From the NCBI GenBank assembly GCA_019359175.1, contig JAHHHU010000017.1, positions 1 to 64,000 of the forward strand: 64,000 nt of DNA. The letters are read 5' to 3'. Position 1 is the stretch's first letter. Each line of letters starts with the position of its first letter. The notes under the pieces were generated by a model, which was not told where the DNA came from, did no database searches, and saw only the letters and a list, made by a program, of their open reading frames with translations. Positions 17,749-26,882 of the stretch are shown here, one piece after another. Origin of the DNA: Phormidium tanganyikae FI6-MK23 (lineage in GTDB: Bacteria > Cyanobacteriota > Cyanobacteriia > Leptolyngbyales > Leptolyngbyaceae). A program made the position numbers and the translations under genes.

Positions 17749-18225
17749 CTAAAACCGCTGTGGAAGCAATTGAGTTGGGCGCGGGGGTTGGACTGGAAAT
17801 TGCGGCTCTAGCGGTTGCTCGATCGCGAATTCGCTGCCCGTGACTCGATTGCTAGAGTTCGGTAGCGTTTGTACCGAGAGATTGAATGGATTTGGCAGAT
17901 CAGCAGTACGAATCAGGGGATCGCTCGATACTTGCTGATTCAACAGATCCACATACAGCCGATGAATCCGCTCTCCATCACGAGAAATTTGGTTTTCAGG
18001 AAATCCAAACGGAGTTCCCAGAATGGTTTGGGTTGTTCGTAAGGGATTGCGATCGGAAAACTCGCCCAAAGGGCCGTAAAATGCACGATCTACAGTGTTC
18101 GGCACAGTTTCGCGGGGTCGGAACACCGGAGATGCTGAATCTTGAGCATTTGCTGACAGAGCAATCATGCTCGAAACTGCGCTGAACCCAATTGCGCGGA
18201 CAAGGCTCTTGATCCTAACGCCCAT
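17749..18225 (-). CDS. Hypothetical secreted protein
   Basis: Starting at ATG 18225 (GAGGA ribosome site) the product is 158 residues with a signal peptide ending at about residue 28 (IALSANA before QDSAS). The mature part is Pro/Arg/Asn-rich without cysteines and ends PPRPTQLLPQRF. The longer frame upstream, back to 18342, would bury the signal peptide and is unlikely. I do not recognise the family. The gene is divergent from pyrE and convergent with the tRNA. Confidence 0.6.
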   Translation of the reverse strand: MGVRIKSLVRAIGFSAVSSMIALSANAQDSASPVFRPRETVPNTVDRAFYGPLGEFSDRNPLRTTQTILGTPFGFPENQISRDGERIHRLYVDLLNQQVSSDPLIRTADLPNPFNLSVQTLPNSSNRVTGSEFAIEQPLEPQFPVQPPRPTQLLPQRF

Positions 18226-18367
18226 AGTCTCTATCCTCAATGATTGGTTAAGGGTGACAGCTAGATTCGGTGATTTCGCGATCGACTCAGTATTTATACG
18301 ATTCGACGTGTTGAATTTAACCAAATCTACACTTTTTGCCACGTAATATTCATTAGTCTGCCCTTAT

Positions 18368-18985
18368 ATGACAAATGTGACTAAGTTCGATGCCAAATCA
18401 TTTCCTTGGGCAACTGCCTCGATCGACGATGTGCGCGATCGGCTTCTGGATCTCTTCTGTTTGGATGCGTATCGCGAGGGAGATTTTCTCTTATCTTCGG
18501 GACAGCGCAGCACCTACTACATCAATGGCAAGCAGGTGACACTTCATCCTCAAGGCGCGTTAGCCGTGGGGCGAGTCTTGTTATCGCTGGTTGCACTGGA
18601 GACGGTGGCGGTTGCCGGATTGACGTTGGGGGCTGACCCGATCGTCACGGCGACGAGTGTGGTGGCAGCATATGAAGGTCGATCGATCGCGGCGTTGATT
18701 GTTCGCAAAGAAGCAAAAGGGCATGGAACGCAGGCTTACATTGAAGGGCTAACGCTGCCAGAAGGAAGTCCGATCGTGGTGCTAGAAGATGTGGTGACGA
18801 CTGGACAATCCGCGATGAAAGCGGTCGATCGATTACGCGATGCGGGCTATCAAGTTGAGGAAGTGATTTCACTCGTCGATCGACAACAAGGCGGAGCGGA
18901 ATTTTATCAACAGCAGGGATTGAAGTTTCGGGCGGTTTATACGATCGAAGACTTACAGCAGCGCTGGAAACAGTTGCAAGGCTGA
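18368..18985 (+). CDS. pyrE: Orotate phosphoribosyltransferase
   Basis: Joins orotate and PRPP to give OMP in pyrimidine synthesis. The 205-residue protein has the substrate loop SSGQRSTYYINGKQV (about 46-60), VAGLTLGADPIVTA, RKEAKGHGT (catalytic loop) and the PRPP motif VVLEDVVTTGQSA (about 137-149). Length and motifs fit the monofunctional enzyme. There is no pyrF fusion. The nearest downstream gene is a small HMA-like protein about 100 bp away on the same strand. Confidence 0.95.
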   Translation: MTNVTKFDAKSFPWATASIDDVRDRLLDLFCLDAYREGDFLLSSGQRSTYYINGKQVTLHPQGALAVGRVLLSLVALETVAVAGLTLGADPIVTATSVVAAYEGRSIAALIVRKEAKGHGTQAYIEGLTLPEGSPIVVLEDVVTTGQSAMKAVDRLRDAGYQVEEVISLVDRQQGGAEFYQQQGLKFRAVYTIEDLQQRWKQLQG

Positions 18986-19087
18986 ATGTTCGATCTGTAA
19001 AATATTCTGCGACAAAATCTATCTGAAGCGGGGGTGAAGATTGCCGCGATCCAAACAACATAAAAAGTGTTGTATGAGTCGAAGATT

Positions 19088-19288
19088 ATGGCATTGAAAC
19101 TGCACGTTCCAACCTTAGACAGTCCTGAAGCGGCACAAGATATCAAAGACACCATTCTGACGCATGAACCCGATGCGAAAGTAGATATCGATCTAGAGCA
19201 AAAGACTGTAACCGTTGAAGCTAAAGCCTCAGAGGAAACTTTTAAGCAGGCAATCACGGCAACGGGACATGAAGTGAGCGGCTACTAA
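19088..19288 (+). CDS. Small HMA-fold protein without metal-binding cysteines
   Basis: A 66-residue protein with the beta-alpha-beta-beta-alpha-beta pattern of heavy-metal-associated domains (LKLHVPTLDSPEAAQDIKDTIL, KVDIDLEQKTVTVEA, EETFKQAITATGHEV). The position of the CxxC copper/zinc site reads as LDSPEA, with no cysteine anywhere in the protein, so it cannot bind metal in the classical way. I chose ATG 19088 because the fold begins there. A stem-loop lies right after the gene. Confidence 0.75.
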   Translation: MALKLHVPTLDSPEAAQDIKDTILTHEPDAKVDIDLEQKTVTVEAKASEETFKQAITATGHEVSGY

Positions 19289-19295
19289 AAAAAGG

Positions 19296-19352
19296 TAACG
19301 ATGAACGGTTTACGAAACTAAAGAATGCTACGTTTTGAACCGCTCATCGTTA
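19296..19352. repeat. Inverted repeat between the HMA-like and PPOX genes
   Basis: TAACGATGAACGGTT (19296-19310) is complementary to AACCGCTCATCGTTA (19338-19352) at 14 of 15 positions, with a 27-base loop. There is no T tract, so this is either an attenuator/processing stem or the 5' leader of the PPOX gene, whose first credible start codons (19352, 19364) lie at or after the right arm. Confidence 0.7.
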
Positions 19353-19363
19353 TGACGCTCAAA

Positions 19364-19906
19364 ATGGCAAAGTTTTACCCGGCATTGACAGACGCGCTTC
19401 AGCAATTTATTCAGAAACAGCACATTTTTTTTACTGCGACCGCTCCGATCGCTGGGCGAGTGAATGTCTCTCCAAAAGGGATTAATTCGTTTCGCGTTCT
19501 CGATCGACAAACCGTGGCGTACCTCGATCTCACAGGCAGCGGCAACGAAACGAGCGCTCACCTGCTCGAAAATGGACGCCTGACGATCATGTTTTGCAGC
19601 TTTGTTGGCAAGCCCGTGATCTTGAGGTTATATGGAATGGGTTTGGTAATTCGCGCTCAGGATGACAAGTGGGAATCGCTGTATCCTTTGTTTGAAACGA
19701 TTCCAGGAGCGCGACAGATTATCTTGCTCCAAGTTGAAACCGTTTCAACCTCTTGTGGGGGTGGTGTGCCACTGTATGAGTTTGTCAGCGATCGAGATAC
19801 GTTGGTGAACTGGGCAGAGAAGAAAGGCAAAAAAGGACTGGAAAAATATTGGCAGGCTAACAATCAGACCAGTATTGATGGATTGCCTACCCATTCGTTG
19901 ATCTAG
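19364..19906 (+). CDS. Pyridoxamine 5'-phosphate oxidase-like flavoprotein
   Basis: A 180-residue split-barrel protein of the PPOX superfamily, with FFTATAPIAGRVNVSPKG, RQTVAYLDLTGSGNETSAHL and GRLTIMFCSFVGKPVILRLYG. Members bind FMN, F420 or heme; the substrate here cannot be told. I start at ATG 19364 (MAKFYPALTD); in-frame ATGs at 19325 and 19352 are alternatives, and all lie in or next to an inverted repeat that could hinder translation. It is convergent with ilvE. Confidence 0.85.
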   Translation: MAKFYPALTDALQQFIQKQHIFFTATAPIAGRVNVSPKGINSFRVLDRQTVAYLDLTGSGNETSAHLLENGRLTIMFCSFVGKPVILRLYGMGLVIRAQDDKWESLYPLFETIPGARQIILLQVETVSTSCGGGVPLYEFVSDRDTLVNWAEKKGKKGLEKYWQANNQTSIDGLPTHSLI

Positions 19907-19912
19907 AACGGG

Positions 19913-19948
19913 TTTGGTAGAGACGCGATGAATTACGTCTCTACCAAA
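19913..19948. terminator. Perfect palindrome between convergent genes (bidirectional 3' stem or dispersed repeat)
   Basis: TTTGGTAGAGACG (19913-19925) and CGTCTCTACCAAA (19936-19948) are perfect 13-bp arms with a 10-base loop. They lie between the convergent PPOX and ilvE stop codons. GTAGAGACGCGA-type palindromes are, from memory, a common dispersed repeat in filamentous cyanobacteria, so this may be a repeat co-opted as a 3' end. Confidence 0.6.
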
Positions 19949-19952
19949 GCAA

Positions 19953-20912
19953 TCAAACCGCCCCGATTAATTGTGCAGGGATTGAAATCGATTCGCTCTC
20001 AGCGGGAATGAAAGAGAAATCGATCTCAGGATGCGGCTCAATTCCCGAAATCGCCTTGAAGAAACGATCGCTAATCGCATCAATGATCGGAGAGTCGCCG
20101 TACTCGGTTTTCTCGATCGAGCGAACAGGCGTGATTTCTGCTAGCGTTCCAACCAGTGCAACTTCATCCGCAATCAGCAATTCTGTTCGCTCGATCGGTC
20201 GTCGCTCGAAGGGAATCCCCATCGATTGACACAGGCTTTCAACAATATCAACAGTGATACTTTCGAGTGCCCCTTCCCAAGCAGGAGGCGTGAATACTTT
20301 GCCATCGCGCACGACCAGCACACAGGTTTGGGTCGTTTCTGCAACTCGTCCTGCTTCATTCAGAATGATCATGTCCGAATAGCCGCGATCGCGTCCTTCG
20401 ATTTTGACAAAGCGGGCGATTTGATAGTTCGTGCTGGTTTTAACTCGGCAGGGAAGCGCTAAATCGTTGCCGCGTCTCCAAGGAGTGACACCGAGATTCA
20501 TTGCAGCAGGGCGCGTTGTGGGGGTGTGATATGCAGTCAGAACGAGATTGCTGGTGCTGCCTTCGCCCCAATGTCCTTCATCCCCGTAAAGTGTTGCTCG
20601 AATCCACATATTACGATCGCGCTGATAGAGCAGTTTGATCAAATCGTGATGCGCTTTTTCAAACTCTTTGTAGCTCATGTCGAACGGGATGTAGAGAATT
20701 TTTGCCGATCGACGTAAGCGATCGTAGTGTCGCCGCATTGCTACAATTCCGAATCGTCCATCGGGCTGCCAGTAGCCTTTAAGACCTTCAAACACATTTA
20801 AACCGCGCAGAACTGCTTCGCTGGAGATGTGGAAGTTCGCGTCTTCCCAGAGGGAAATCTTGCCGTCAAAGTAAACGTATTTGGGTTTCTGGAGTTGGGT
20901 AATAGAAGCCAT
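19953..20912 (-). CDS. ilvE: Branched-chain amino acid aminotransferase
   Basis: Class IV PLP enzyme that makes leucine, isoleucine and valine from their keto acids. With the start at 20912 (MASITQLQKPKYVYFDGKI) it has 319 residues; an in-frame ATG at 20942 would add ten. The PLP lysine is in RVKTSTNYQIA (Lys158), with LNEAGRVAETT at 185-194 and the glycine-rich GDEGHWGEGST. A substrate such as a D-amino acid is possible, but the overall length and wording fit IlvE. The gene stands alone. Confidence 0.88.
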   Translation of the reverse strand: MASITQLQKPKYVYFDGKISLWEDANFHISSEAVLRGLNVFEGLKGYWQPDGRFGIVAMRRHYDRLRRSAKILYIPFDMSYKEFEKAHHDLIKLLYQRDRNMWIRATLYGDEGHWGEGSTSNLVLTAYHTPTTRPAAMNLGVTPWRRGNDLALPCRVKTSTNYQIARFVKIEGRDRGYSDMIILNEAGRVAETTQTCVLVVRDGKVFTPPAWEGALESITVDIVESLCQSMGIPFERRPIERTELLIADEVALVGTLAEITPVRSIEKTEYGDSPIIDAISDRFFKAISGIEPHPEIDFSFIPAESESISIPAQLIGAV

Positions 20913-21163
20913 AGGATTCGGGAATGAAGGGTATTGGGACAAACGGCTGACCGTCTAACAAGGCGGAGTCAAAAAATCAGTACTCCACTCTCTTATCATC
21001 AAAAACAACCGCTCTGTCCAGGAATTGTACGGACAACTTCATCAAATCCTTGTATCAGTGTTTCCTGTTTAAATTTTGCGTGCTGTGATTTCACGATCGA
21101 GTCCGAGATCAAACGGAGCGCGATCGTCAGTATTCTAAGTAGGGCGACCTACGGCGTTAAGGG

Positions 21164-22813
21164 ATGAAGATCCAAGATTCTGACAAAAATCATTCGATTC
21201 TCTGGTTGTTCCTGAGCTTGGCAATTGCTGCACTCTACGCGGGTCTGGCGATGCGTGAGGCATTTTCAGATCCGACGATGATTCAAGACGATGCGCGGGT
21301 CTATTTGATTTGGATGCAGCGATTTGTTGATCCTGATCTATTTCCGAATGATTGGATGGCGGAGTATTTTCATTCGGTGACTCCTTGGGGATTGGGGACG
21401 CTGTATTGGATTGCAGCACGGCTTGGAATTACGCCGATCGTGATGAGTAAGTTGCTGCCGATGGGGTTGAGTGTACTGCTCGGTTGGTATGGTTATCGAT
21501 TGACGCTGGCGTTGTTTCCAGTCCCGATCTCTGGATTTTTTAGCAGTGTGATTTTGCTGCAGAGCTGTTGGCAACGGGATGATATTGCGTCAGCTTCTCC
21601 GCGATCGTTTTGGGCGCTGTTGCTGGTTGCGCTGTTGTACTACTTTGTGAAGCGGTCTTGGATTGCGATCGCGGTTGTCGTGGTGGTGATGGCGCTATTT
21701 TGTCCGTTGGCAGCGGTGTTAGTGGCGCTGTGGTTGGGATTGCGTGGGGCGTGGGGATTGTTGAAGCGTCGCTCTGAGCGGGCGGAATGGGCAATTTTGG
21801 GAATTGCGATCGCGATGTTGTTGCCGTATGTGTTGAGTCAGTCGGAGTTTGCGCCGACGGTGAATGCGGCTCAGGCGCGATTGATGCCGGAATTTCAGCC
21901 GGGGGGACGCTTGCCGTTTTTCTACCCAAATCCGCTGCGGTTCTGGTTCGATGGAGCCGATAGCGGCTTTCAAGTTTCGTTTAATCCACCTGCGATCGGG
22001 TTGGGATTATTGTTACCGTTGCTTCTGCGATATAAAAATCGCTTTCCTCAAGTGCAGCAGTTAAAACCGGATTGGCTGATCTTGCCGCAGCTTGCAGGAA
22101 CGGGGTTGCTCGGGTTTTTTCTAGCTCATGCGGTGTTTGTGAAGCTGCATTTTCCCAGTCGGTATACGACGCATAGCTGGCGAATTGTAATGGCGATCGC
22201 GGCGGGAATTGTGATTGCGATCGGGATTGAGCGGGTGAAGTCTTGGCGATGGCAACGAAGCGCGATCGTGGCGGTTGGTTGTGCGATCGTGCTGTATCCG
22301 CATCTAGCTTGGCGGGATTTTCCACGTACAGGATACGGAACGGGTGATTATCCTGCACTGTATGATTTTCTCAAAACTACGCCAAAATCGACTTTGACGG
22401 CTTATTTGGGGGAAGATAGCAGCAATTTGCCGATGTTGGCACAGCGATCGACATTAGCGGCTCAAGAGTATGCGGTGCCGTTTCATTTGGGCTACTATCT
22501 GCCGATGCGACAAAGAGCGATCGAGTTAATTGATGCCCAGTACAGCGAATCTTTAGAACCTGCGAAACAGTTGATTCGGCAGTACAAAGTGACGCATTGG
22601 TTGCTCGATTCTAATGCGTTTGCGCCGGGGTATTTAAGAAGCTACCGCTGGTTTCGATTGTTCGAGCCGTCAATAGGTCAAGCGATCGAAGCTTTGAAAG
22701 CGGGTCGAGTTCCGGCAATGCAAAAAGTCGCGGGGAAATGTGCGATCGCGAATCCGAATGGGGTAACGGTTTTAGATGCGGATTGCATTTTGAAGCAAGT
22801 TAATTCGCGTTAA
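21164..22813 (+). CDS. Polytopic membrane protein, possibly a GT-C-type glycosyltransferase
   Basis: A 549-residue protein with about ten hydrophobic segments between residues 12 and 405 and a soluble C-terminal third (about 405-549). After the first helix comes IQDDARVYLIWMQRF, an acidic pair in the first external loop. That arrangement is typical of GT-C lipid-linked-sugar transferases, but I see no definitive family motif. It is G/T-rich on the coding strand, with many antisense open frames that are shadows. It is isolated between ilvE (divergent) and lysC (convergent). Confidence 0.6.
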   Translation: MKIQDSDKNHSILWLFLSLAIAALYAGLAMREAFSDPTMIQDDARVYLIWMQRFVDPDLFPNDWMAEYFHSVTPWGLGTLYWIAARLGITPIVMSKLLPMGLSVLLGWYGYRLTLALFPVPISGFFSSVILLQSCWQRDDIASASPRSFWALLLVALLYYFVKRSWIAIAVVVVVMALFCPLAAVLVALWLGLRGAWGLLKRRSERAEWAILGIAIAMLLPYVLSQSEFAPTVNAAQARLMPEFQPGGRLPFFYPNPLRFWFDGADSGFQVSFNPPAIGLGLLLPLLLRYKNRFPQVQQLKPDWLILPQLAGTGLLGFFLAHAVFVKLHFPSRYTTHSWRIVMAIAAGIVIAIGIERVKSWRWQRSAIVAVGCAIVLYPHLAWRDFPRTGYGTGDYPALYDFLKTTPKSTLTAYLGEDSSNLPMLAQRSTLAAQEYAVPFHLGYYLPMRQRAIELIDAQYSESLEPAKQLIRQYKVTHWLLDSNAFAPGYLRSYRWFRLFEPSIGQAIEALKAGRVPAMQKVAGKCAIANPNGVTVLDADCILKQVNSR

Positions 22814-22825
22814 AACTGCCGAATC

Positions 22826-24649
22826 CTATTTCATGCCCAATGCAGAAATCTGTACTCGCTGAGTTCCAGACAGTTCAAACGCTGCATGAATCGCCCGAAG
22901 CGCCATTACGCCTTGATCTTCTTCCACTACACAACTGACTTTAATCTCAGAGGTTGCAATCATCTGAATGTTAATTTCATGCTTGTAAAGTGACTCAAAC
23001 ATTCGCGCGGCGATCCCCGGTTGCCCGACCATGCCAGAACCGACAATGCTCACTTTCGCGATCGCACTATCCACCACCACTTCGCCATATCCAATCTCCG
23101 ATCGCGCACCTTCAAGCGTTTGTCTTGCGCCTTCAGCGTCCATTTGCGCCACGGTAAAAGCAATATCGCGCGTCATCACACCGTCAACCATACGACAGCG
23201 CTGCGACTGAATAATCATATCGACGCTGATATTTTGGCTGGCAAGAAGTTGAAAGATCTTTGCTGCCATACCGGGACGATCAGGAATGTGGCGAACGGCA
23301 ACGCGGGCTTGTTTGAGATCGAGCGCGACACCTCGGACTGATGCGGAAGTTGGCGCGATCGGAGCTTGAGTTTTCATGCCAGATTGTGACACTTCAAACA
23401 CTTGGCAGAGAGCAGCGATCGCTCGATCGCAATCCACTTCATCGACGACACAACTTACTTTTACTTCAGAAGTTGAGATCATCTGAATGTTAATCCCCGC
23501 ATCCGCTAGCGTTGAAAACATTTGCGCGGCAACACCCGGACGACCAATCATTCCTGCACCTGCGATCGTCACTTTCGCAATCTTTTGCTGAATCATCACA
23601 TCTGGTGCGAGTTCAGCAGAGATCGAATATCCTGCGGTTAATGCTGGAATGATTGCATTCGCAACGGCTTCCGCACGAGTGAGAGATTTTTTCACCACAG
23701 TAAAAGCAATATCGTTGGAATTGCCTTCATGAATCGATTGAATAATCAAATCGACATCGAGTTTCTGAGAAGCAATTTCACCGAATAGTCTTGCTGCGAC
23801 ACCGGGACGATCGGGAACCCGCAACAATGCGACTTTCGCTTGATCGGTGTCAAATTCCACCGCATCGACTGGACGCGCAATTTCTAAGCCTTCGAGGGGG
23901 CGGGGTCGCGGTTGGGGAGAACGCACCCAAGTACCGGGATCATCTGTCCAACTCGATCTCACAACGAGCGGCATTCCATAGTTTCGAGCAATTTCAACCG
24001 CGCGAGGATGAAGGACTTTCGCACCCAGGCTGGCAAGCTCCAACATCTCATCACAAGTAATCTCGCTCATCAATTCAGCATCTTCGACCAATCGCGGATC
24101 AGCGGTGAGAATCCCTGGAACATCAGTGTAAATTTCGCAAAAATCCGCCTTCAACGCCGCAGCTAAAGCGACCGCAGAAGTATCAGAGCCACCTCGTCCT
24201 AATGTTGTGATTTCCCAATTTTCCGTGCTGCTGATGCCTTGGAATCCTGCAACAACGACCACTTCACCACGTTGTAAATGACGCTCTAAGCGATCTGTTT
24301 CGATCTTCAAAATGCGGGCGCGGGTATGATGCGCTTCGGTAATGATGCCAACTTGAGCGCCAGTTAGCGAAACGGCGGGCTGTCCAGCTTCTTGCAGTGC
24401 CATACTGAGAAGCGCGATCGACACTTGCTCTCCGGTCGATAACAACATATCCATCTCGCGACGATTCGGAGTTGCAGAGATATCGGTTGCGAGTTTAACT
24501 AAGCCATCTGTGGTTTTTCCCATCGCTGAAACCACGACCACCACAGAATTTCCAGCTTCAACCGTTTTCTTGACTCGTTGTGCAACTGCCTGAATGCGAT
24601 CGACTGTTCCGACCGAAGTTCCCCCGTATTTCTGAACGATTAGCGCCAT
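22826..24649 (-). CDS. lysC: Aspartate kinase with four ACT domains
   Basis: First step of lysine, threonine and methionine synthesis. The 607-residue protein has a kinase domain (1-255; [10 protein letters not shown] at the start, [17 protein letters not shown]) followed by a duplicated regulatory half: two ACT pairs, each pair containing [10 protein letters not shown] or [24 protein letters not shown] or [14 protein letters not shown] and a [16 protein letters not shown] strand. The doubled regulatory region is usual for cyanobacteria. I chose ATG 24649 ([10 protein letters not shown]); an upstream TTG at 24682 adds non-conserved residues. Confidence 0.95.
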   Translation of the reverse strand: MALIVQKYGGTSVGTVDRIQAVAQRVKKTVEAGNSVVVVVSAMGKTTDGLVKLATDISATPNRREMDMLLSTGEQVSIALLSMALQEAGQPAVSLTGAQVGIITEAHHTRARILKIETDRLERHLQRGEVVVVAGFQGISSTENWEITTLGRGGSDTSAVALAAALKADFCEIYTDVPGILTADPRLVEDAELMSEITCDEMLELASLGAKVLHPRAVEIARNYGMPLVVRSSWTDDPGTWVRSPQPRPRPLEGLEIARPVDAVEFDTDQAKVALLRVPDRPGVAARLFGEIASQKLDVDLIIQSIHEGNSNDIAFTVVKKSLTRAEAVANAIIPALTAGYSISAELAPDVMIQQKIAKVTIAGAGMIGRPGVAAQMFSTLADAGINIQMISTSEVKVSCVVDEVDCDRAIAALCQVFEVSQSGMKTQAPIAPTSASVRGVALDLKQARVAVRHIPDRPGMAAKIFQLLASQNISVDMIIQSQRCRMVDGVMTRDIAFTVAQMDAEGARQTLEGARSEIGYGEVVVDSAIAKVSIVGSGMVGQPGIAARMFESLYKHEINIQMIATSEIKVSCVVEEDQGVMALRAIHAAFELSGTQRVQISALGMK

Positions 24650-24706
24650 TTCACCCGCTCCCCAAAGGTTCACTTGAACCAAATAATCAGTTTGATTTTA
24701 TCGCGC

Positions 24707-25936
24707 TTAAGCACGATGAATCAGGATTTTTGTGCGCGGGTTTGGATCGAGGACTTCGGTTTGAATCCAGTTGACCAATTCGGCATTTACACGATCGGGA
24801 CATTCATCATGGGCACAGTGTCCCGCATTGTCTAATTCAACGAGCCGCAAATTCGGATTGTATTTGAGAAATTGATGTGCAGAACCAGCGGGGATCATGC
24901 GATCTTGTTTGCCCCAGAGTAGGAGAACTGGAGTCTGAATGTTGCTGAGAATCGATCGAACACTTGGACTAAATTTTGGATGTGTCATTGCTTTGAGAAT
25001 GGCACAGAAGGCGCGCGCTGAATCTCTCTCTCTCGCTGGCTTTGCTAAAATTTCCAACAGTTCATCGGTAATAGCTTCTTGACCCGCATAAGCAAGCGAT
25101 ACCCAACGACGAATAATTCGCGGATGTCTCAGCAGATAGAACAAAGGATATAACAGCCACGAGGAGATAAAGACAGCTTGAATCAATCGAACAATCGGAC
25201 GCACGATCGCAGGCATCGTTTCGTGATGGCTTGCAGTATCCGGTAAGCTAATCATCGCCACACCGCGCACCATTTCAGGATGTTTTGCAGCCGTCGCCGC
25301 GCAAATCAAAGACCCGATCGAGTTTCCAACTAGGATCACAGGCTTACCAACGCAAGATTGCCAAAACTCATAAAGCTGGTCTGTCCAAAGGTCGATCGAG
25401 TAATGAACATCTGGCTTATCTGATGCTCCAAATCCCATCAAATCCAAGGCATAAACACTGTGATACTTCGATAGCACCGACATATTTTGTCGCCAATGTC
25501 CGATCGAGCCACCAAAGCCATGCACAAAGATCACAGGAACTTGGCTTCTAGGATTTGGCAGGATTGTGTGATGAACTTTCCAACCACGCCACGGGAAAGT
25601 TTGTTGATAGCCGAATCGCTGTAATTGTGCGATCGAAGGTGGTGCTGGTTTCGATAACGGCTGCGAGAAAATCGGACGAAAGAGATCGTACAATTTCAGC
25701 ACTATCGCATCGGATCTGGGGCTTAACAACAGCCAACCGACTGCAAGAAAGCTCGTGACGAAAATTTGAGTTAAGTCGATCGCAGTAGGTAGCCCTTTTG
25801 AGAATGCAGTAAGGATTCGATCCGCGATCGCAAACAGCCAAGCGAGATTTCCAAACTCCCATAAATCGGTTTTGAACTGTTCGATAAACGGTCGGAATCG
25901 CTGAAAGTCGATTGGCTGCATTGTCTGACTAGTCAT
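24707..25936 (-). CDS. Alpha/beta hydrolase with N-terminal membrane segment
   Basis: A 409-residue protein. An N-terminal domain of about 125 residues with one or two hydrophobic helices (near 55-72) precedes an alpha/beta hydrolase fold: oxyanion VHGFGGSIGHW, nucleophile elbow GNSIGS (about residue 205), acid in LLLWGKQDRMIP and catalytic His in AGHCAHDE. The substrate is unknown; lipid or ester hydrolysis is plausible. The gene lies 57 bp upstream of lysC on the same strand, so partial co-transcription is possible. Confidence 0.85.
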   Translation of the reverse strand: MTSQTMQPIDFQRFRPFIEQFKTDLWEFGNLAWLFAIADRILTAFSKGLPTAIDLTQIFVTSFLAVGWLLLSPRSDAIVLKLYDLFRPIFSQPLSKPAPPSIAQLQRFGYQQTFPWRGWKVHHTILPNPRSQVPVIFVHGFGGSIGHWRQNMSVLSKYHSVYALDLMGFGASDKPDVHYSIDLWTDQLYEFWQSCVGKPVILVGNSIGSLICAATAAKHPEMVRGVAMISLPDTASHHETMPAIVRPIVRLIQAVFISSWLLYPLFYLLRHPRIIRRWVSLAYAGQEAITDELLEILAKPARERDSARAFCAILKAMTHPKFSPSVRSILSNIQTPVLLLWGKQDRMIPAGSAHQFLKYNPNLRLVELDNAGHCAHDECPDRVNAELVNWIQTEVLDPNPRTKILIHRA

Positions 25937-26138
25937 AACTGGCGCTTCACAGGAAACTAACTTCCTCTACTGTGCAATGCGATCGTTGAGATACCCTCTG
26001 TAGATAGGTTGGTCTGCTTATTTCCAAAGACGAATTTAAGACAGATACGAAAGTTTACATTAACCCTTCTTGCGGCAGATTTCGCTTTCCTGAACGTTAG
26101 TTGAATGAATTAAAGAGTAGTTAATGCGAGAAGAAATC

Positions 26139-26336
26139 ATGCCGGACTCATATAGCCATAAAACTAGCACCATAAAATCTAATACGAATCAAAACGGCTT
26201 GACTGATCCGAATCCAGGTGACACGCCTACGGAAGCGGATTTCAGCCGTGATGATCAAGATGTCACTCCGGTCAATGAAGCAGCATTCGAGCGACCTACA
26301 GAAGAATCAACAGAAAAAGATCAGAAGCAATCATAG
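26139..26336 (+). CDS. Small acidic hypothetical protein
   Basis: A 65-residue, highly hydrophilic protein rich in Asp, Glu, Thr, Asn and Ser with no hydrophobic core, so probably disordered. I chose ATG 26139, which follows an AGAAGAA purine tract; an in-frame ATG at 26124 is the alternative. It lies 78 bp upstream of a DUF2267 gene. Small disordered proteins of this type often accompany stress genes, but nothing here proves a role. Confidence 0.5.
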   Translation: MPDSYSHKTSTIKSNTNQNGLTDPNPGDTPTEADFSRDDQDVTPVNEAAFERPTEESTEKDQKQS

Positions 26337-26414
26337 TTTCTGAAGTCATAGGTTCTTGGAGACTTTTGTGAGCGTTTTAACCGTTGAGCTTTTAATTATT
26401 TTGGGAGACAGAGC

Positions 26415-26804
26415 ATGAATTACGATCAGTTCATTAAAACAGTCAAGGATTTAGGAGGGTTTGGCGATCGCGATTCTGCAATTAAAGCAACAAAAGCGAC
26501 GCTAGAAACAATGCGGGAAAGATTGCTCGGCGATGAAGCAAGTAATCTAGCTGCACAGCTTCCAGCAGACTTAGCAGACTGCTTACGAGGACGTGAAGGA
26601 CAGATGGGTGATAACTTCAAAATTGATGAGTTCTATCGCCGAATTGCTGAAAGAGAAGGCGTAGATACTAACATCGCTGCAACTCACGCGAAAACAGTGA
26701 TTGCTGTTCTGAGCCAAGCAGTGAGTGCTGGAGAGTTCTCAGATGTTCGGATTAATTTCGCTAAGGATTATGATGAACTATTTGCTGAAGTCGCGCAACG
26801 ATAG
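26415..26804 (+). CDS. DUF2267 family protein
   Basis: A 129-residue helical protein. The wording YDQFIKTVKDLGGFGDRDSAIKATKATLETMRERL, followed by LAAQLPADLADCLRG and a second half of the same shape, is typical of DUF2267, which is two repeats of a helical unit. The function is unknown. A GGGAGA ribosome site precedes the ATG. A 13-bp hairpin lies 23 bp after the stop. Confidence 0.85.
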   Translation: MNYDQFIKTVKDLGGFGDRDSAIKATKATLETMRERLLGDEASNLAAQLPADLADCLRGREGQMGDNFKIDEFYRRIAEREGVDTNIAATHAKTVIAVLSQAVSAGEFSDVRINFAKDYDELFAEVAQR

Positions 26805-26827
26805 TTCGCTGTAAACTAGATATCTAT

Positions 26828-26858
26828 TAGCCCTGCTTTGAGAATCAAAGCAGGGCTA
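26828..26858. terminator. Hairpin between DUF2267 and gluconokinase
   Basis: The perfect arms TAGCCCTGCTTTG (26828-26840) and CAAAGCAGGGCTA (26846-26858) enclose a five-base loop. The following TTGATTTG is a weak U tract. It probably ends the DUF2267 transcript but could also be a leader stem of the kinase gene, which starts 24 bases later. Confidence 0.65.
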
Positions 26859-26882
26859 TTGATTTGTAGAAAAAGGCTTCAA

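Noticed and set aside
21540-22358. Long antisense open frames inside the membrane protein gene
   Set aside because: They are Ser/Pro/Arg/Thr-rich shadows of a G/T-rich coding strand; the sense protein has coherent membrane helices.
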